The notes: generated by a model from the sequence alone, not told the origin. A DNA stretch of 64,000 nucleotides from Acidobacteriota bacterium (GCA_021788095.1 JAJYLB010000003.1:1-64000); one strand, 5' to 3'. Shown: positions 15,971 to 24,731, counted from the stretch's first letter. Made by a program: numbers and translations.

Positions 15971-16160
15971 TATACTGCGCGTCTCCGGCTGGGGGAGCCT
16001 GAGCGCACCGCTGGGGAACTCGGGTCAAGCGGCCACGAACCCCTCCCGATGCCGCCGCCGTTCGTCCCGCGGCCGCGGGATCACGGCCGTGAGTACGCCG
16101 TGGCGGATCGAAGGGCGGCGGGACCGGCCGGCCCGAAGCTTCCGGAGCGACGCCGAAACC
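15971..16160 (+). promoter_or_regulatory. Putative promoter -10 and structured leader of the methyltransferase/MTHFR gene
   Basis: TATACT at 15971-15976 is a good -10, with only a weak -35 upstream. The likely transcript would have a leader of about 175 bases. The leader has several complementary arms: CTCC/GGAG near 15985-16000, CCGCT/AGCGG around 16010-16035, and the palindrome CCCGCGGCCGCGGG near 16066-16079. Methionine-cycle genes are often under riboswitch control, but I could not match this leader to a known SAM, SAH or cobalamin class. A regulatory function is inferred. Confidence 0.35.
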
Positions 16161-18035
16161 ATGAGAACCGAAGACTTCCAAAAGCGCGTGGCCGGCGGCC
16201 TGTTGCTCGCCGACGGCGCCATGGGCTCGATGCTGTACGAGATGGTCGGGCCTCAGCGCTCCTTCGAGGAATTGAACGCGACGGAAGCCGAAGCCGTCTT
16301 TCGCGTTCACAAAGCCTACCTCGATGCCGGCGCCCGGCTCATCGAGACGAATAGCTTCGGCGCGAACCGCTTCAAACTCGGTCCGCTGGGCTTGGCCGAT
16401 CGCGTGGTCGAATTCAATCATCGCGCCGTGAAAATCGCGAGGGAAGCCCGCGAAGCCGCCACCACCGACGTCCTCATCGCCGGCTCGATTGGGCCGCTGG
16501 GCGCCGCGCGGCAGGTGCGCCGCCTGGTTCCGGCCGAAGTCTTCGAGATTTTCCGCGAACAGGCTGCCGCGCTCGAGGAACGCGGAGTCGATCTGTTCCT
16601 TCTGGAAACGTTCGCCGATCTCGAGGACCTCGCCACGGCCGTTGCCGCGATTCGTTCTTTCAGCCGCCTGCCCGTCATCGCCCAGCTCACCTACTCCGAG
16701 GAAGGCACGGCGTTTGACGGCGCCCTTCCCGCCGCCGCCGCTACGCGGCTCGCCGCCCTCGACGTCCAGGCCATCGGGGCGAACTGCACGGTGGGTCCCC
16801 AGCGCATTCTCCCGATTGCCCGCGACCTTGTGGCAGCCACGCCGCTGCCGGTCTCCGTCATGCCCAACGCCGGCTTCCCCAAGCGCGTGGGGGATCGCGT
16901 CGTCTATCCGAAATCCTCGCCGGAGTATTTCTCGGAGTTTGCCCGCCAAGCCGCCGGCGTCGGCGTTCGCATCGTTGGCGGCTGCTGCGGCACCACGCCC
17001 GAACACATCCGGGCGATGGCGGCCGCCATCGCGGAACTGGAAAAACAGCCCGCGGCGGCGGGTCGCGTTTCAGTCGACGTCGCCGGAGCCGCGGAACTGG
17101 CCGAGAACGGCGGCGAGGCCGAACCGCGCCGGCCGGCCACCGCGCTGGCTCGCGAGCCGGAAAGCCGCCTGTGGCGCAAGCTTTCCCAAGGCCGCTTCGT
17201 GGTTTCGGTCGAGATCGATCCGCCGAAGGGCACTTCGCTCGAGCGGATCTTCGAGCAGGTCGATCGCCTGAAGGAAAACGAGCAAGTCGACGCCATCGAT
17301 ATCAATAGCGGCACCCTGGCCCGCGTGGGGATGGACGCTCTGCTGGTCGCCGGCGCGCTCGAAGCTCGCGGCATCGAAACCGTTCCCCATCTCACCACCC
17401 GGGATATGAACATCATCGGCCTGCAGGCCAGTCTGCTCGGGGCCTGGACCGTTTCCGGCGTACGCAACGTTCTCGCGATCACCGGCGATCCGCCATCCCT
17501 CGGCGACCATCCGGAAACCAGCGGCGTCTACGAGATCGATTCCATCGGCTTGGTTCAGGTTCTCTCCCGGCTCAATCAGGGCGCGGACTGGGCGGGGAAG
17601 GCGCTCGGCGGCCACACCAACTTCACCATCGGCGTCGCCCTGAATCCTGCCGCCGACGACCTCGAGGAAGAGATTCGCCGGTTCCGCGCCAAGGTGGCCG
17701 CGGGCGCGCACTTCGCGATGACCCAGCCCATCTTCGATCCCGCGTCGTGGGGCGCCTTTCTCGAGCGATTCGGCGGCAAACCGCCCGTGCCCGTCCTGGT
17801 GGGCGTCTGGCCGCTCAACAGCTATCGCCATGCACTTCGGCTCAACAACGAGGTGCCCGGCATCGTGATCCCGGAATCGGTGCTGCGGGAGCTGGAGGCG
17901 GCCGGGAGCTCGGCTCGCGACTGCGGCTTCGCTCTCGCCCGCCGCATCCTGGACTGGGCTCGCGAAGAGTTCGCCGGGGCCTACCTCATCCCGCCCTTCA
18001 AACGCTACGAAGAAGTTCTCGAACTCCTCGATTGA
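16161..18035 (+). CDS. Bifunctional homocysteine S-methyltransferase / 5,10-methylenetetrahydrofolate reductase
   Basis: A 624-residue fusion. The N-terminal half is a Pfam S-methyl_trans barrel: LADGAMGSML, ETNSFGANRFKL and the zinc ligands Cys209 (GANCTVGP), Cys275 and Cys276 (GGCCGTTPEHI). The C-terminal half (about 335-620) is an MTHFR TIM barrel: VSVEIDPPKG, HLTTRDMNIIGLQ, LAITGDPPSLG, and FAMTQPIFDP. It makes methyl-THF and probably passes the methyl group to homocysteine, as in YitJ-type proteins. ATG at 16161 is chosen; the open frame from 16089 is possible but lacks a better ribosome-binding site. The enzyme belongs to the methionine cycle and faces away from the S41-like gene. Confidence 0.93.
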   Translation: MRTEDFQKRVAGGLLLADGAMGSMLYEMVGPQRSFEELNATEAEAVFRVHKAYLDAGARLIETNSFGANRFKLGPLGLADRVVEFNHRAVKIAREAREAATTDVLIAGSIGPLGAARQVRRLVPAEVFEIFREQAAALEERGVDLFLLETFADLEDLATAVAAIRSFSRLPVIAQLTYSEEGTAFDGALPAAAATRLAALDVQAIGANCTVGPQRILPIARDLVAATPLPVSVMPNAGFPKRVGDRVVYPKSSPEYFSEFARQAAGVGVRIVGGCCGTTPEHIRAMAAAIAELEKQPAAAGRVSVDVAGAAELAENGGEAEPRRPATALAREPESRLWRKLSQGRFVVSVEIDPPKGTSLERIFEQVDRLKENEQVDAIDINSGTLARVGMDALLVAGALEARGIETVPHLTTRDMNIIGLQASLLGAWTVSGVRNVLAITGDPPSLGDHPETSGVYEIDSIGLVQVLSRLNQGADWAGKALGGHTNFTIGVALNPAADDLEEEIRRFRAKVAAGAHFAMTQPIFDPASWGAFLERFGGKPPVPVLVGVWPLNSYRHALRLNNEVPGIVIPESVLRELEAAGSSARDCGFALARRILDWAREEFAGAYLIPPFKRYEEVLELLD

Positions 18036-18042
18036 CGCTCGG

Positions 18043-18819
18043 CTAGAAAAACCAGAAGCGCTTGCGGCGGGCGGGGGCGGCGGCGATGGCGGCATCCGGC
18101 TCCGGCATCCACGGCAGGGGCCGGCCTTCGATGGCCGCGAGGGGATTCTCGATGCACAAGGCCCGCGCCGTCTCCTCCCCGCGCAGTTCCACCACGCGCT
18201 GGTAGACGTCGCGCAGGCCCGGCGGCCGGCTGGTGACGTTGTGGGCGTCGCTGGCGAGGATGTGAATGCGATCGGCCGAAAGCCAGCGCTCGGCGATCTC
18301 CCGAGCCTTCTCGCCGAACCGGCCGAGGAGCGAACCCGCGGTAATTTGCAGAGGGCAGCCATGGCTCGCCCATTTGTCGAGCCAGTCGGTGTGCTGGCAC
18401 AGGAGGCGGTTACGCTCGGGATGCGTGACGATGGGGGTGATGCCGGCGAGCTGCAATTCGTGGAACGTCTGCTCGATCGCCGGCGGAATCGAGTAGTCGG
18501 CGAATTCCACCAGCAGATAGCCTTTGCCGTCGATCGTGTAGCGGTCGCGATGGCTCCGGAGGTCCTGCAGGTTCTCGAAACTCAGGTGGAAATCGCAGCC
18601 GGAGACGATCTTGACGCGGTCACCCGCGTGCTGGCGCATCTCGGCCAAACGCTCGGCCACGACATCGGGAAGGAAGGGATAGCGGGCGTTGGCGTGCGGG
18701 GTCGCGACGATATGCGTCGTTCCCTCCCCGACGGCCATCTCGAGCATCTCGAGCGCAAGATCCAGCGTTTCCGGGCCGTCATCGAGGCCGGGAAGCAGAT
18801 GGAAGTGGATATCGACCAT
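18043..18819 (-). CDS. CpsB/YwqE-type PHP-domain tyrosine phosphatase
   Basis: 258 residues starting MVDIHFHLLPGLDDGP, the first metal motif of the PHP fold in CpsB-type phosphatases. Other metal ligands are in ATPHAN, GCDFHLSFENL, THPERNRLL and ASDAHNV. The family dephosphorylates the tyrosine-rich tail of bacterial tyrosine kinases and so controls export of capsule and exopolysaccharide. No Wzc-like kinase or polymerase is in this window. It ends seven bases after the convergent MTHFR fusion and is 102 bases upstream of the antiporter stop. Confidence 0.92.
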   Translation of the reverse strand: MVDIHFHLLPGLDDGPETLDLALEMLEMAVGEGTTHIVATPHANARYPFLPDVVAERLAEMRQHAGDRVKIVSGCDFHLSFENLQDLRSHRDRYTIDGKGYLLVEFADYSIPPAIEQTFHELQLAGITPIVTHPERNRLLCQHTDWLDKWASHGCPLQITAGSLLGRFGEKAREIAERWLSADRIHILASDAHNVTSRPPGLRDVYQRVVELRGEETARALCIENPLAAIEGRPLPWMPEPDAAIAAAPARRKRFWFF

Positions 18820-18921
18820 GTCCGACCCGCAGCATAGCGCATCCCCGCGCGCCGCCTCAACCGCCGCTCCTTGCCCGCTTCCGCGGCGGCCGAGCGCCTC
18901 GCGGGCGGCGGGAAAAGGGCG

Positions 18922-20190
18922 CTAGTCGTTCCCTTCCGGCTCCGCCACCACCGCCGCGGGCGCGCGGGGCGGGTCCGGGCTCCGCGATCGCTCCGGCAGG
19001 CGCGCGTAGGCGTCTTTCAGCAGGAAGGGAGTCACGAAAGTCGTGACCACGGCCATCAGCACCAGCATGGTAAAGAGCTGATTGCCGATGAGTCCCTGAG
19101 CCAAGGCGATATTCGCGATCACCAGCTCCATGATTCCCCTGCCGTTCAGGCCGATCCCGAGAGCCCAGCTCTCCGCGTCGGGCATCCGCGCCAGCCGGCC
19201 ACCCAAGTACCCGCCGAAGATCTTCCCGGCGAACGCGGTGAGCAGGATGGCGACAGCCAAGGGCCAGTCTCGCAGCGCCGAGGCGTCGAATTCCAGGCCA
19301 ATCGCGGCGAAGAAGATGGGGCCCAGAAATCCCAGCGTCAGATTCGAAGCCGTTTTCCGCACCTCCTCGAAATTCGCCGGTCCCAGAAACGCGTTGGTCA
19401 GCAACATCGCGCCGAAGAACGCGCCGACGATGAAATCGAGCCCCAGGAATTCCGAGAAGCTGGCGAAGGCAACCACGAAGAGGAAGACGATCGCGAACAT
19501 CGACTCCTTCCCCTTCAGCTTGGCGACCAAACGATCGATGGGGCGTGGCGAGCGGAGCAGTTGACGCGGGGTGTAGTGGCGGATCAACCAGGAGACCAGC
19601 AGGATCGCCGCCATGAACACGACGGTTTTCACCAGCGCCAGCCCCAGCGATACGAACAAGCTCCGCGCGGGACCCGTGCCGCCCTTGACGTCCAAGATGA
19701 CGCCCAAAACGAGCAGGGAGGCCACGTCGTTCGAAACAGCCGCGGTGATGATCTTCTGCCCGATTTCCGTCTGCAACTTCCCCAAGTCGATCAGGATCCG
19801 CGCGCTCACCGGCAGGGCGGTGATCGCGACGCAGAGACCGATGAAGATCGCGCGGGTCCGATCGAGGCCGAAGACGAGGCCCGTCACGATCCCCAACAGC
19901 AGCGGGACCACGAAGCCCGCCGCACTCACCCACGCCCCGCGCCCCCGAACCGATTTCCACAGCGCTCCCAGGTCCATCTCCATGCCGGCCAGGAACACCA
20001 GCAGCAAGACGCCCAAATCCGCGATGGCCTTGATTTCCGACGTGTACTGGACCAGATGCAGGACGGAAGGACCCACCAATACCCCCGCCGCGATCTCGCC
20101 TACCATTCCCGGCTGGCCGTACCTCTCCGCGATCTCCCCTAGAATGCGGGAAAGAATCAGCAACAGAAGCAGGGTTTCGATGAGCGACAT
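18922..20190 (-). CDS. Kef-type cation:proton antiporter (CPA2 family)
   Basis: 422 residues in 12 or so hydrophobic segments, with no cytosolic RCK/TrkA domain. Family marks include GEIAAGVLVGPSVL, FLAGMEMDL, ALPVSARIL and GRGIMELV. The ion-binding motif in the central helix reads AAVSNDVASLL (Asn154-Asp155). Most CPA2 exchangers have DD here and ND is usual in electroneutral exchangers, so this protein may be electroneutral; this is inference. It works in the inner membrane in pH or ion homeostasis. A Pro/Arg tail follows the last helix. Confidence 0.9.
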   Translation of the reverse strand: MSLIETLLLLLILSRILGEIAERYGQPGMVGEIAAGVLVGPSVLHLVQYTSEIKAIADLGVLLLVFLAGMEMDLGALWKSVRGRGAWVSAAGFVVPLLLGIVTGLVFGLDRTRAIFIGLCVAITALPVSARILIDLGKLQTEIGQKIITAAVSNDVASLLVLGVILDVKGGTGPARSLFVSLGLALVKTVVFMAAILLVSWLIRHYTPRQLLRSPRPIDRLVAKLKGKESMFAIVFLFVVAFASFSEFLGLDFIVGAFFGAMLLTNAFLGPANFEEVRKTASNLTLGFLGPIFFAAIGLEFDASALRDWPLAVAILLTAFAGKIFGGYLGGRLARMPDAESWALGIGLNGRGIMELVIANIALAQGLIGNQLFTMLVLMAVVTTFVTPFLLKDAYARLPERSRSPDPPRAPAAVVAEPEGND

Positions 20191-20292
20191 GAGGAAGCCC
20201 GAGAGGGCCCTCCAATTCCGTCCGGGATCGCGGGCTCCATCTTAAGATGACCCGCAGCATCCGCAAAGCTCAAACTGGGAGCCGGGAGGAAC

Positions 20293-20706
20293 TCAGCGGA
20301 GGAAGAGGCTGTAGGTCAGCACGATCAGCACGATCGAGGTGAAGACCGTGTACTTCCAGTTCTTCAAGACGGCGGCGAAATACACCACCGAGGCCGCCAC
20401 GCGGAAAAAGGGCGTGAGCATCAACACCACGATGCCGGAGGTCACCAGCATCCGAGGCCGCACCGCGCCCGCGAGCGCCAGCCGGACGTCGTGCAGCACC
20501 ACCTCGAACAGATTCATCCCCGCCAGCCGATATTCGATTCCCAGGCTGCCCGTGGCCATCCACCTCCACAGCAGGCCAGCCGCCACGAGCGCCATACTCA
20601 ACAGAACTCCGCTGAGAAGGATGTAGCCCACCAGCGTGTCCATCTCCCACTGGCGCGCCTCCGCCTCCTCTTCCTGCAACCCGACTGGCGGCTGGGTGGA
20701 ATCCAT
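20293..20706 (-). CDS. DUF1634 membrane protein
   Basis: 137 residues in three hydrophobic segments: VGYILLSGVLLSMALVAAGL, MLVTSGIVVLMLTPFFRVA and a C-terminal VFTSIVLIVLTYSLF. The middle part with GMNLFEVVLHDVRLA fits DUF1634. DUF1634 genes are typically found beside TauE/SafE permeases, as here: the start codon follows the permease stop by two bases. The pair may form one anion exporter complex. The function of DUF1634 is unknown. Confidence 0.85.
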   Translation of the reverse strand: MDSTQPPVGLQEEEAEARQWEMDTLVGYILLSGVLLSMALVAAGLLWRWMATGSLGIEYRLAGMNLFEVVLHDVRLALAGAVRPRMLVTSGIVVLMLTPFFRVAASVVYFAAVLKNWKYTVFTSIVLIVLTYSLFLR

Positions 20707-20708
20707 CG

Positions 20709-21536
20709 TTATAGGCCTCGGAGGCCGCGGTAGATCATCTCCACGGCCAGGACGATCAGAACGAGAAGGAAGAACCGGCGCACGGCCTCGTTGGTCATGC
20801 GGACGAGCAGCCGCGTGCCCAGAAACGCGCCCAGCACCACGCCGAGAATGACCGGCGCGGCCAGTCCCGGCTCGATCATGCCGGCGGCGAGGTACACGCT
20901 CGTCCCCGCCAGCGCGGTGACGCCGATAATCAGGTTGCTCGTCGTGGTCGATACTTTGGGCGGAAGCCCCATGATCAGGTCGTGGATGAGGACCTTCACC
21001 GCGCCCGCGCCGATGCCCAGCAGGCCGGCGATCATGCCGGCCCCAAACATCGCCGGGGCGCCAAAATAGGCTCGGCGAGCCTTGTAGTGGATTTCCGCGC
21101 CGAGGGCCGCATCGGGATAGCTGCCCTCGAGTTCCAGCCACCGCGTCATCGCGTCCTGTTGGCCTCCGCGCCAGGTTTCATGCCCGGCGATCAGCAGGGC
21201 CAGCCAGGAACCCAGCAGAACCGCGCCGAAGGCGATATACAGCGGCCGCTGCGTGGAAACCAGGGTGATGGCCGCGCCGGCCAGCGCGCCCACAATGGTG
21301 AACATCTCGAGGAACATCCCCACCTTGAGATTGGTGATGTGGTCGCGGACGTAGGCCGAAGCCGATCCGCTCGAAGTGGCGATCACCGAGAGGATGCTCA
21401 CCGCGATGGCATGCTTGATATCGATGCCCATGAGCGTGAGCGCGGGGATCAGGATGATCCCGCCTCCCATGCCGCTCATGGCACCCACGAAGCCCGCTAG
21501 AATCGAGATTGAAAAGAGCAGATAAAAGGGAACCAT
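20709..21536 (-). CDS. TauE/SafE family (DUF81) anion permease
   Basis: 275 residues beginning MVPFYLLFSISILAGFVGA, followed by MSGMGGGIILIPALTLMG, the signature of the first half of the family. The second half repeats it: APAMFGAGMIAGLLGIGAG. About eight transmembrane segments with a hydrophilic loop near 125-160. Members export sulfite, sulfoacetate or similar small anions. The substrate here is unknown. It is coupled to the downstream DUF1634 gene. The longer frame starting at 21587 has no better ribosome-binding site and was not used. Confidence 0.9.
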   Translation of the reverse strand: MVPFYLLFSISILAGFVGAMSGMGGGIILIPALTLMGIDIKHAIAVSILSVIATSSGSASAYVRDHITNLKVGMFLEMFTIVGALAGAAITLVSTQRPLYIAFGAVLLGSWLALLIAGHETWRGGQQDAMTRWLELEGSYPDAALGAEIHYKARRAYFGAPAMFGAGMIAGLLGIGAGAVKVLIHDLIMGLPPKVSTTTSNLIIGVTALAGTSVYLAAGMIEPGLAAPVILGVVLGAFLGTRLLVRMTNEAVRRFFLLVLIVLAVEMIYRGLRGL

Positions 21537-21789
21537 GGAACCGTCGCGGACCGCGATCACGCGCGGCGCGGGACGCACCCGCACCACGGGTCCTCTTGCG
21601 CTTGCGTGAAACTATTTCCTCGGCGGGGAATCGGCCGAGACGCTCTACAGCACCTCGTTCGGGGAATTGCGCGAGCGCGGGCGGCGTCGCCTGACTCGCG
21701 ACAATCGCCCTGCAACACAGCATAGCAGACAACTTCGGTCGTCGCACGCCTCGGGCCGCCTCTTTCCCATGACCATTCCCTTTCCCGGA

Positions 21790-21819
21790 TTGACAGGACT
21801 CGTTACCCATCTCTACAAT
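21790..21819 (+). promoter_or_regulatory. Promoter of the DksA-like gene
   Basis: TTGACA (21790-21795), an 18-base spacer and TACAAT (21814-21819). The start codon at 21865 is about 45 bases downstream. It lies in the 328-base gap between the divergent TauE and DksA-like genes; the remainder of the gap shows nothing else. Confidence 0.7.
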
Positions 21820-21864
21820 GCTGCACTTTGGGCGCAGGGCGCGAGGACATAGGGGAACCGGGGC

Positions 21865-22218
21865 ATGGACAAGAAGCGGCTCGAACTCTTCAAAAAAAAG
21901 CTTCAGACCAAGCAGGAGGAACTCCGCCGCACCATCTCCCGCACCGAGCAGGAAGGACGCTCGGCCGACGACGATCCTACCGTGGATTTGGCCGACAAGG
22001 CCGCCAACTCCTACACCAAAGAGTTCCTCTTCGGCCAGACCGACAACGACCGCGCCACACTCCAACTGGTTTCCCAGGCGCTGCGCCGCATCGGCCAGGG
22101 AAACTTTGGCAAGTGCCTGATCTGCCAGGAAGAGATTCAGCAGCGGCGCCTCGACGCCGTGCCTTGGGCGCCCCATTGCCACGCCTGCCAGGAGAAACTC
22201 GAACTAGGCCGCGGCTAA
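21865..22218 (+). CDS. TraR/DksA-family zinc-finger protein
   Basis: 117 residues. A coiled-coil N terminus (KKRLELFKKKLQTKQEELRR) leads to the DLADKA sequence (41-46), which fits the DxxDxA tip motif of DksA. The zinc finger uses Cys84, Cys87, Cys105 and Cys108 (CLIC...CHAC). DksA proteins bind the secondary channel of RNA polymerase and act with ppGpp. It is shorter than E. coli DksA (151 residues) but retains tip and finger. It has its own promoter at 21790-21819. comF follows after 85 bases. Confidence 0.9.
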   Translation: MDKKRLELFKKKLQTKQEELRRTISRTEQEGRSADDDPTVDLADKAANSYTKEFLFGQTDNDRATLQLVSQALRRIGQGNFGKCLICQEEIQQRRLDAVPWAPHCHACQEKLELGRG

Positions 22219-22303
22219 CCGCCGCTCGCTCTCGCCCGCCCATCCTCGGCCCCGCCCATTTCTCCTCTTTGCCTCACCCCCTCAGGAGGTTAAGCTCTGG
22301 CCT

Positions 22304-23116
22304 GTGAACCGGAGCGAAGAAGCCGATCGCGCGAACCCGCTTCGCCGGGCGGTGGACGCCCTGGCTTCCGTGCTGTTTCCCGCTCCCTGCCGCGTCTGCG
22401 GCGAACCGCTCGCCACCGCCAGCCGCATTCCGGTCTGTCGCGCATGCCTCGCCGGTCCTTCCCGCATCGAGTCGCCGATGTGCCCGAAGTGCGGCCGGCC
22501 GTTTCCTCCGCTGGGGGGCGGGGTCTCGGATCGGCTGTGCCGGGCCTGCGCCCTGGGCTTGTATCACTTCGATTTGGCGCGCAGTTTCGCCCGCTACGAC
22601 GCCGAGATGGAACGGATACTCCTGCTGCTGAAATACGAACCGGTGACCCCGCTCGCCGGCTGGCTCGCCGCCCGGCTCGAACAGGTCGCTCGGGCCGAAC
22701 CCGCGCTTGGTGACGTCGATTGCATCGTCCCCGTTCCACTCGATCGCAAGCGCCTGCGCGAGCGCGGTTACAATCAGGCGGAACTGATCGCCCGCCCCCT
22801 CGCCAAGCGGCTCGGCAAGCCGCTCGCCACCGGCCTCTTGCGACGCCTCCGCTCCCGCCCGCCGAAATTGAAATTGAGCCGGCGCGAGCGCTGGGATACG
22901 GTTCGCGGAGCCTTCGAGGCGGAAGCCGCCGGCCGGGTTGATAGGTCGCGCGTCCTCTTGGTGGATGATGTACTCACCAGCGGGGCGACCTTGGACGCTT
23001 GTGCACGCGCCTTGCGCTCGGCTGGCTTTACCGCAATCTATGCCGTGACGGTGGCGCGCGTTCTGCCGCGGTGGGAGCCGGCAGCTATGTCCCTTAGGGA
23101 ACCAGGGAGCGGATAG
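22304..23116 (+). CDS. ComF family phosphoribosyltransferase-like protein
   Basis: 270 residues from GTG at 22304; AGGAGG is 13 bases upstream. An N-terminal double zinc ribbon (CRVCGEPL, CRACL, CPKCGRPF, CRAC) precedes a type I PRTase fold with the PRPP-loop VLLVDDVLTSGAT and DCIVPVPLDRKRLRERGYNQ. ComFC-type proteins are needed for natural DNA uptake in several bacteria, where they work in the cytoplasm with the helicase ComFA. No ComFA gene is adjacent. The 3' end of this gene has a second, broken copy at 23486-23639. Confidence 0.92.
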   Translation: MNRSEEADRANPLRRAVDALASVLFPAPCRVCGEPLATASRIPVCRACLAGPSRIESPMCPKCGRPFPPLGGGVSDRLCRACALGLYHFDLARSFARYDAEMERILLLLKYEPVTPLAGWLAARLEQVARAEPALGDVDCIVPVPLDRKRLRERGYNQAELIARPLAKRLGKPLATGLLRRLRSRPPKLKLSRRERWDTVRGAFEAEAAGRVDRSRVLLVDDVLTSGATLDACARALRSAGFTAIYAVTVARVLPRWEPAAMSLREPGSG

Positions 23117-23153
23117 CTCACTCCGCAGGGCCGAAAGTCGCGCCAAGGCTCCC

Positions 23154-23328
23154 GTGGCGCAGGCTTCAGAGTCTGTGTGGCAACTGGCGGATGCAGCCCT
23201 CAGCGGCTGAAGCCCCGTTGATGGGCAAGGACTTTCGGCACGGCTGATCCCGTCCCGAACGTTCGGGATTCGGGACGTGCCCTTTCGTAAAACCTGGGTT
23301 GCCACACAGACTCTGAAGCCTGTGCCAC
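23154..23328. repeat. MITE-like element with 24-31 base terminal inverted repeats
   Basis: The left end (23161-23184, beginning AGGCTTCAGAGTC) and the right end (23298-23321, ending GACTCTGAAGCCT) are perfect 24-base inverted repeats. The pairing extends outward to 31 bases with one mismatch. The core holds CAGCGGCTGAAGCCCC, GGCACGGCTGATCCCG and a CCCGAACGTTCGGG palindrome. A sister copy lies at 39629-39777. There is no transposase reading frame inside. It is part of the 715-base region between comF and the HNH gene, which otherwise holds the comF remnant and further degenerate repeats. Confidence 0.75.
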
Positions 23329-23485
23329 TCCTCGCGGCTGCGCGTCGACGGGGGGAATGGGACTGTCTCCCGCCCGGGGAAAGACACACAGGCTGAAGCT
23401 ACAGGCGCCGCCAGCGCAGCGCGCGGCCGGCCAACACCGCGGCCGGCCATCAGGTCGGCATGCCCCACCGCTCGGGTGACGCGCT

Positions 23486-23639
23486 CGGGTTGACAGGTCG
23501 CGCGTCGTCTTGGAAGATGATGTAGTAACCAGCGGGGCGGCGCGGGGGCGATTGCGTCTGCGCCTTGCGCTCGACCGGGGTTACCGCAGTTTATGCCGTG
23601 ACGGTGGCGCGCGTTCTGCCGCGGTGGGAGCCGGCAGCT
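23486..23639 (+). pseudogene. Truncated 3' copy of comF
   Basis: This stretch parallels 22934-23086 of the intact comF gene (the CGGGTTGA start to the CCGGCAGCT end), covering the PRPP loop and the last helix. The best-kept part is the last 50 bases, which are almost identical. The middle has changed bases and a small insertion, and the reading frame has a stop in GATGATGTAGTAACC. It has no start and is not functional. Confidence 0.8.
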
Positions 23640-23831
23640 TCGGCTCCGATTTCTCCCGCTGGCGCGAACGGCGCCGGATGACGGGAGGCTGCCGAAGCGC
23701 GGGCAGCGGAACGGGCTACATCCATGTTGGGTGAATGGGAAGGGCATAGAGGAAGCCCGCTAGCATTTCGCGCGGCCGACCTCTCGCGTCCCGTGCCTGC
23801 CCCCCAGCGCGATCATCGCCATCACCCGGTA

Positions 23832-24341
23832 ATGCAGTTGCCGGTGCTGGTCCTGAACGCCACCTACGAACCGGTCCACGTCACCCGCGTTCGGCGCGCC
23901 CTGGTGCTGATGCTCAAGGGCGTAGCCCAGGCCGAAGAGAGCAACAACGCGGAGGTCCACTCGACCTCGAATACCCTCCGGGCGCCGTCGGTGATTCGGC
24001 TGCTGAGCTACAGGCACATCCCGCAGCAGACTCGCGCGCTGTCGCGCAAGAACATCCTGCTGCGCGACCGCTACACGTGCCAGTTCTGCGGGCACCGGTT
24101 CCCCACCGCCGACCTGACCCTAGATCACGTTTTGCCGCGCTCGCGCGGCGGCCGCTCCGCCTGGGAAAATCTCGTCGCCTGCTGCTACGGTTGCAACAAC
24201 CGCAAGAGCGACCGCACGCCGGAAGAGGCGGGCCTGCGCCTGATCCGCAAGCCGCGCCCCTTTACCCTGCACACTTCCCGCCAACTCATGCGCCTGATGG
24301 CCAATCAGGAAGAGAAGTGGCGGAAGTACCTCTTTTATTGA
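23832..24341 (+). CDS. HNH endonuclease family protein
   Basis: 169 residues starting MQLPVLVLNATYEP, the usual N terminus of a widespread group of stand-alone HNH proteins. The HNH module is CQFCGHRF (Cys83, Cys86), TLDHVLPRSRGG (Asp98-His99) and ENLVACCYGCNNRKSDRTPEE (Asn113, Cys118, Cys121). The zinc cysteines and the catalytic histidine are all present. The biological role of this group is unknown; it is chromosomal and widely conserved, so a defence role is not implied. The longer frame from 23724 translates repeat DNA and is rejected. Confidence 0.88.
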   Translation: MQLPVLVLNATYEPVHVTRVRRALVLMLKGVAQAEESNNAEVHSTSNTLRAPSVIRLLSYRHIPQQTRALSRKNILLRDRYTCQFCGHRFPTADLTLDHVLPRSRGGRSAWENLVACCYGCNNRKSDRTPEEAGLRLIRKPRPFTLHTSRQLMRLMANQEEKWRKYLFY

Positions 24342-24559
24342 GCGACTACGGAAATCTCCTCGCCGCCGGAAGGGAGAATCCTTGCCCGGCGAGCGGGAAG
24401 ATCGCTGCAGCGATCGGGCGCGCATGGGGGAAGGAATTCCGGTTTCGCGTGGACAGCTTCCGCGCCCTTGCTGCCGGGGCGCTTATCGTCGCGGCTCCCG
24501 GCTTCCTCGGGACAGGCGCCGCGCCGAACGCCCGAAAAACCGTGCAATAAATTTCTGAT

Positions 24560-24731
24560 TCAGGGCACGAGAGGGGCGTCGACGCACTTCGATTTTTTTC
24601 AAGGAAGAAGAAGCTCTCTCGAAGCAACCTCTCCCACTCGCGGTTCATCACATAGTTCAGAAGGCACCTCTAGGACACACCCCGGGAAGCAGCCCTCGGT
24701 CCCACCCAGGCTGCTTCCCTAAATTATTTTT
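24560..24731 (+). ncRNA. Candidate structured small RNA
   Basis: Two nested pairings, GAGAGG (24569-24574) with CCTCTC (24628-24633) and CTTCGA (24587-24592) with TCGAAG (24619-24624), enclose a T-tract facing a GAAGAAGAAG tract. This gives one long imperfect hairpin, followed by an intrinsic terminator at 24684-24731. The size (about 170 bases) would suit a 6S-type RNA, but I could not confirm the class. No promoter of good quality was found. It may also be the long 3' end of the HNH transcript. Confidence 0.35.
24684..24731 (+). terminator. Rho-independent terminator
   Basis: A perfect 11-base stem GGGAAGCAGCC (24684-24694) / GGCTGCTTCCC (24709-24719) with a 14-base loop is followed by TAAATTATTTTT. 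The T-rich side shows the direction is plus. It is 340 bases past the HNH gene, so it fits a separate transcript better. Confidence 0.75.

Noticed and set aside
23724..23831. N-terminal extension of the HNH protein
   Set aside because: Residues look like translated repeat DNA; the family starts at MQLPVLVLNATYEP.
24684..24720. SRP RNA-like GGAAGCAGCC
   Set aside because: The typical CAGG...GGAAGGAAGCA domain IV is missing. The sequence is one arm of a perfect terminator stem.
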